Source: Polyodon spathula (taxonomy: Eukaryota > Chordata > Actinopteri > Acipenseriformes > Polyodontidae). From it: a stretch of 64,000 bases of DNA. Of this stretch, positions 60,939 through 64,000 are shown in pieces. The stretch spans positions 8,428,220-8,492,219 of the forward strand of contig NC_054558.1 in NCBI RefSeq assembly GCF_017654505.1, given 5' to 3'. The number at the start of each line of letters is the position of its first letter. Position 1 is the first letter of the stretch. Made by a program: the position numbers and the translations under genes. The notes beneath the pieces were generated by a model. The model had not been told where the DNA came from. It was given only the letters and a program-made list of their open reading frames with translations, and ran no database searches.

Positions 60939-61317
60939 TTTCCCTCTAGTTTCTCAGCACTCAGGCCAGTTGAAAACTATTCTCCCAGAGGAATGAAAGG
61001 AAGAGGTCCAGATCTAATCTAGACCAGCGTGTTCTCCATTAATCACAGGCAAGCAGAAAGGTCAAAGACTACTCCGATTTCATGAGAATGAAATCAGACT
61101 CGCGCCCGTATGAAACCCAACCACAACAAGACCAGCAGTTAAGCTTTTTACTTGCACTGCATTGAACTGTTAGAGTTACTACTGTCCCACAAACAGGCAC
61201 ATGGGATTATATGCCTGGCTGCATGAAGTGTCCAGAGAACATGTAGTTACTCCTTTGTTTTCCAAAATAAGCCCATGCATCTGTCTCCTAGTATAAGCAC
61301 TGCACCAAAGATGAAAT

Positions 61318-61575
61318 GCGTAACACTATACTATGTGCCTCTAATTGCTATATATTTCACATAGTAGTCAGTACTCAGTAAATACACATAATTACAATGT
61401 TATTAAGAATAGTTACAATGTACTTAATGTGTAACATTTTTTGCATGATATATTTTGTGGGTTAGAGTTAGTTATATAGTGCAAAAGGATATAGATAGAT
61501 AATAAGTAACTACTATTCTACTACTATGTAATAGTAAATGCATAGCAATTCGAGGCACAATGTAAAGTGCTACCC
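61318..61575. mobile_element. MITE with GTTAG interior, copy 2 (both ends present)
   Basis: 258 bp. The left end GCGTAACACTATACTATGTG and the reversed right end GGGTAGCACTTTACATTGTG form long inverted repeats that continue with CCTCTAATTGCTAT on one side and CCTCGAATTGCTAT on the other. The centre carries GGGTTAGAGTTAG. There is no coding capacity. This copy defines the full element. Confidence 0.8.
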
Positions 61576-62013
61576 ATTGAATCTGTTGTGAGTCGCGTTA
61601 CCATTAAATGTAAGGCGCTCGGGTGAAGATGTTTATAAATCTGCATTGAGCATGTTAAGCTGCAGCAGTAGCATTGATAAAAGTCCACTTTAAATCCCTG
61701 TAGGTGGATTTCTAATAGATTTATGCTTTGTTCTTTCTCTTCAACTGTTTCCTATCATAACCCAGCAAACAAGCCCAACCCTTTAAGAGTACTGCTTTCA
61801 ATACGTGAATGCAGTTCAAATTCAGGATAACTCGGTTATTTTCTCATAGGGTTCCTCAATATTCTGCAGTCAGCTGCTATGGGTTAATATTTATACTCAC
61901 CTCCAAGTACAGGTCCACAGTGGAAAGCATACTCTATCACAACACAGACACACAATTCAGCCTTTTGGGTTCATTTCAAGTGCAATCTTCTATTCCACTG
62001 ACAAAACAAATAA

Positions 62014-62045
62014 ACAAATACATAAATAAATAAATAAATAAACAG
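62014..62045. repeat. (TAAA)n microsatellite
   Basis: About six AAAT/TAAA units. Confidence 0.85.
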
Positions 62046-62702
62046 TCAACTTTATTTTACAATTGAATTCTTTCAAGGTTTCACAATTTCCTTCTTGGCC
62101 TATCAGATGTTTACTTCCTGTTACTACCGGTTTCCTGCTGCCAGTCTGGGATGGGATTTTTGCTTTTATAGAGGAATTATCCAGGAAAACCTCCTTGACA
62201 TTAAACATTTTCTGTGGAAACAATTACCACCAAACATTTTCACACTGGAGCATTGTAATGCAGCCTCGCTGTCACACGGCAGGCCTGAACTAAATGGTCT
62301 TCAACTCTTATGAACTAATACACACAGGTAATCCACTGCATTACCATGGTAACATTTATATATTTTATCAAGACCGCTGTGCAATATTGTGTTGCAATTA
62401 CTGGTGTAATGCTGTGTTCTTAGAGGCTGTGCTTCAAGGTACCACAGTATAAATGGTTCTATAATGGCACGGTCATTTCTAGAACGGCTAAATTAAAATG
62501 TTCAGAGCTGAGGACAACTTTGTTATGATAGTGTGTTCAAAGTCACAGTTGAAATATTATCTTGCACCACATTATGGTTTCGCTATGGGTGTTAACACCG
62601 CAACGCTTTCCCCAGTCAAACACCCAAACTCTACTGGTCCCTTGACAAGGGCGGGATCCAGCAAGTCCCACAGCCAAAACCTCCCTGCACAGCTGTCAAG
62701 TG

Positions 62703-62818
<116 letters not shown>

Positions 62819-62976
62819 TGCATACAGAGCCGTTAGCCGTGATGACATAAGCGCTGAGAAATACATTTATTTCCGCTTAACTCTGCTTATTAATCCTCCA
62901 CATTTAAGATCAAATAGAATACCCCCCCTAAAAACAATATGACTGCATTTTTGTACTGACGTTGAATGATTTTAAA

Positions 62977-62979
<3 letters not shown>

Positions 62980-63043
<64 letters not shown>
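62980..63043. repeat. (TA)n microsatellite
   Basis: About 32 TA units. Confidence 0.95.
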
Positions 63044-63045
<2 letters not shown>

Positions 63046-63229
63046 AACACTGTCAATCAGGGGTTTAATTAAATGATGTCAGTGATTGCCAAGGAAATAA
63101 AGGCAGCCAATACTATCAGTAAGGGAGTGCTAGGGATTCAAAAATAGGAAACAATGACTGCTGCTTTGCATGCATATGTTTAAACCTTTTTACAAAATGT
63201 AACCCTCACCCTAACCAACTGTAACACAA

Positions 63230-63755
63230 TTATATCAAAAAAGGGTTCAGGTTCGGGTTCGGGTTTGGGTTCAGGTTCGGGTTTGGGTTCAGGTTCGGGT
63301 TCGGGTTCGGGTTTGGGTTCAGGTTCGGGTTCGGGTTTGGGTTAGGTTCGGGTTCGGGTTCGGGTTTGGGTTCAGGTTCGGGTTCGGGTTTGGGTTTGGG
63401 TTCGGGTTCGGGTTTGGGTTCGGGTTCGGGTTAGGGTTAGGGTTAGGGTTCGGGTTAGGGTTAGGGTTCAGGTTCGGGTTCGGGTTCGGGTTCAGGTTCG
63501 GGTTCGGGTTTGGGTTCGGGTTCGGGTTCGGGTTTGGGTTTGGGTTCAGGTTCGGGTTTGGGTTCAGGTTCGGGTTAGGGTTAGGGTTAGGGTTCGGGTT
63601 AGGGTTAGGGTCAGGGTTATATCGTGTAAAAAGATTTACACATTAAGTACATTGTAAGGATGCATAATGGCATGTCATTATATGTAAACCCACACGTATT
63701 TATTAAGTAACTGCTCTGTAAATGTCTTTAAAGACACCGAATGCAAAGTGTTACC
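63230..63755 (-). mobile_element. MITE with telomere-like interior, copy 3 (expanded)
   Basis: Read on the minus strand from 63755 it starts GGTAACACTTTGCATTCGGT and follows the copy 1 blocks (AGTTACTTAATAAATACG, TTACAATGTACTTAATGTG, then ACGATAT) directly into the hexamer array. The distal arm beyond the array is not recognisable, so the element is truncated or the array replaced it. Confidence 0.75.
63244..63619. repeat. Interstitial telomere-like hexamer array
   Basis: About 62 hexamers of GGGTTN form: GGGTTC and GGGTTT dominate, with GGTTCA variants and true TTAGGG units in clusters near 63430-63470 and 63570-63615. It lies inside copy 3 of the MITE family rather than at a chromosome end. 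Confidence 0.93.
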
Positions 63756-64000
63756 TAATTTCCCTTATAAAGTGTGCTGCGGCAGACCATAGGGAAAGCA
63801 TAGCACACTGTATTAAAAACAGGGAGTGCAGAGTGGAAGCATGGCTTGATAAACTCTGGCAGAGGCACACTGTACAGTCACGGGATGCAAACTGACTCAC
63901 ATGTTTCAGGGGAGCAGCGGGAGAGCAGGTGTGTGCAGTGCTTTTGTATGATAATAAGGCATCATTAATCTAAGTGCATTGGAGACCAGCTGCTATTATC

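Noticed and set aside
63244..63619. True chromosome end
   Set aside because: Unique sequence continues after the array to 64000 and the hexamers are degenerate.

Overview
This is a window of vertebrate nuclear DNA holding parts of two spliced genes, both on the + strand. The repeats (Tc1/mariner elements with TA target sites, an L2-type LINE tail, a tRNA-derived SINE, hAT-like MITEs and many TA and CA microsatellites) point to a ray-finned fish; the species cannot be read from the sequence. Nothing bacterial, viral or CRISPR-like is present.

Positions 1-14246 hold the last ten coding exons of plexin A2 (PLXNA2). These encode about 465 C-terminal residues: the end of the cytoplasmic RasGAP C1 part, the Rho-GTPase-binding domain and the C2 part. 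All splice phases fit and the frame is open to the stop at 14244-14246. The upstream exons lie outside the window. A long, probable 3' UTR follows and may end near 17.6 kb or 19.4 kb. Positions 19.4-39.5 kb are intergenic and repeat-rich, with purine minisatellites, a TACCCTGT-type minisatellite, a nearly complete Tc1 element with both terminal inverted repeats, and a truncated Tc1 derivative.

Positions 39945-58734 hold a complete eight-exon CD34 gene of 408 codons. It has a signal peptide, a Ser/Thr/Pro-rich mucin region, a small cysteine-containing region, one transmembrane segment, and a cytoplasmic tail ending in the PDZ-ligand motif DTEL. The order PLXNA2 then CD34 on one strand matches the human 1q32 order, which supports both names. 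PLXNA2 (semaphorin receptor) and CD34 (sialomucin of blood-forming and endothelial cells) are neighbours by ancestry; nothing here suggests they act in one pathway.

The most striking structure is a tandem array of ten 73-bp units starting inside CD34 exon 5. Every unit repeats the exon's 3' end together with its GT splice donor, giving ten near-identical candidate donors in a row. Using any donor but the first would bring in an in-frame stop before the transmembrane exon. Other notable items: a MITE family present three times near CD34 whose interior is telomere-like, expanded to about 375 bp in the third copy; a 524-bp fold-back element in CD34 intron 1; a hAT-like MITE with a perfect 8-bp target duplication in PLXNA2; and a duplicated intronic block, one copy of which is split by an L2 LINE.
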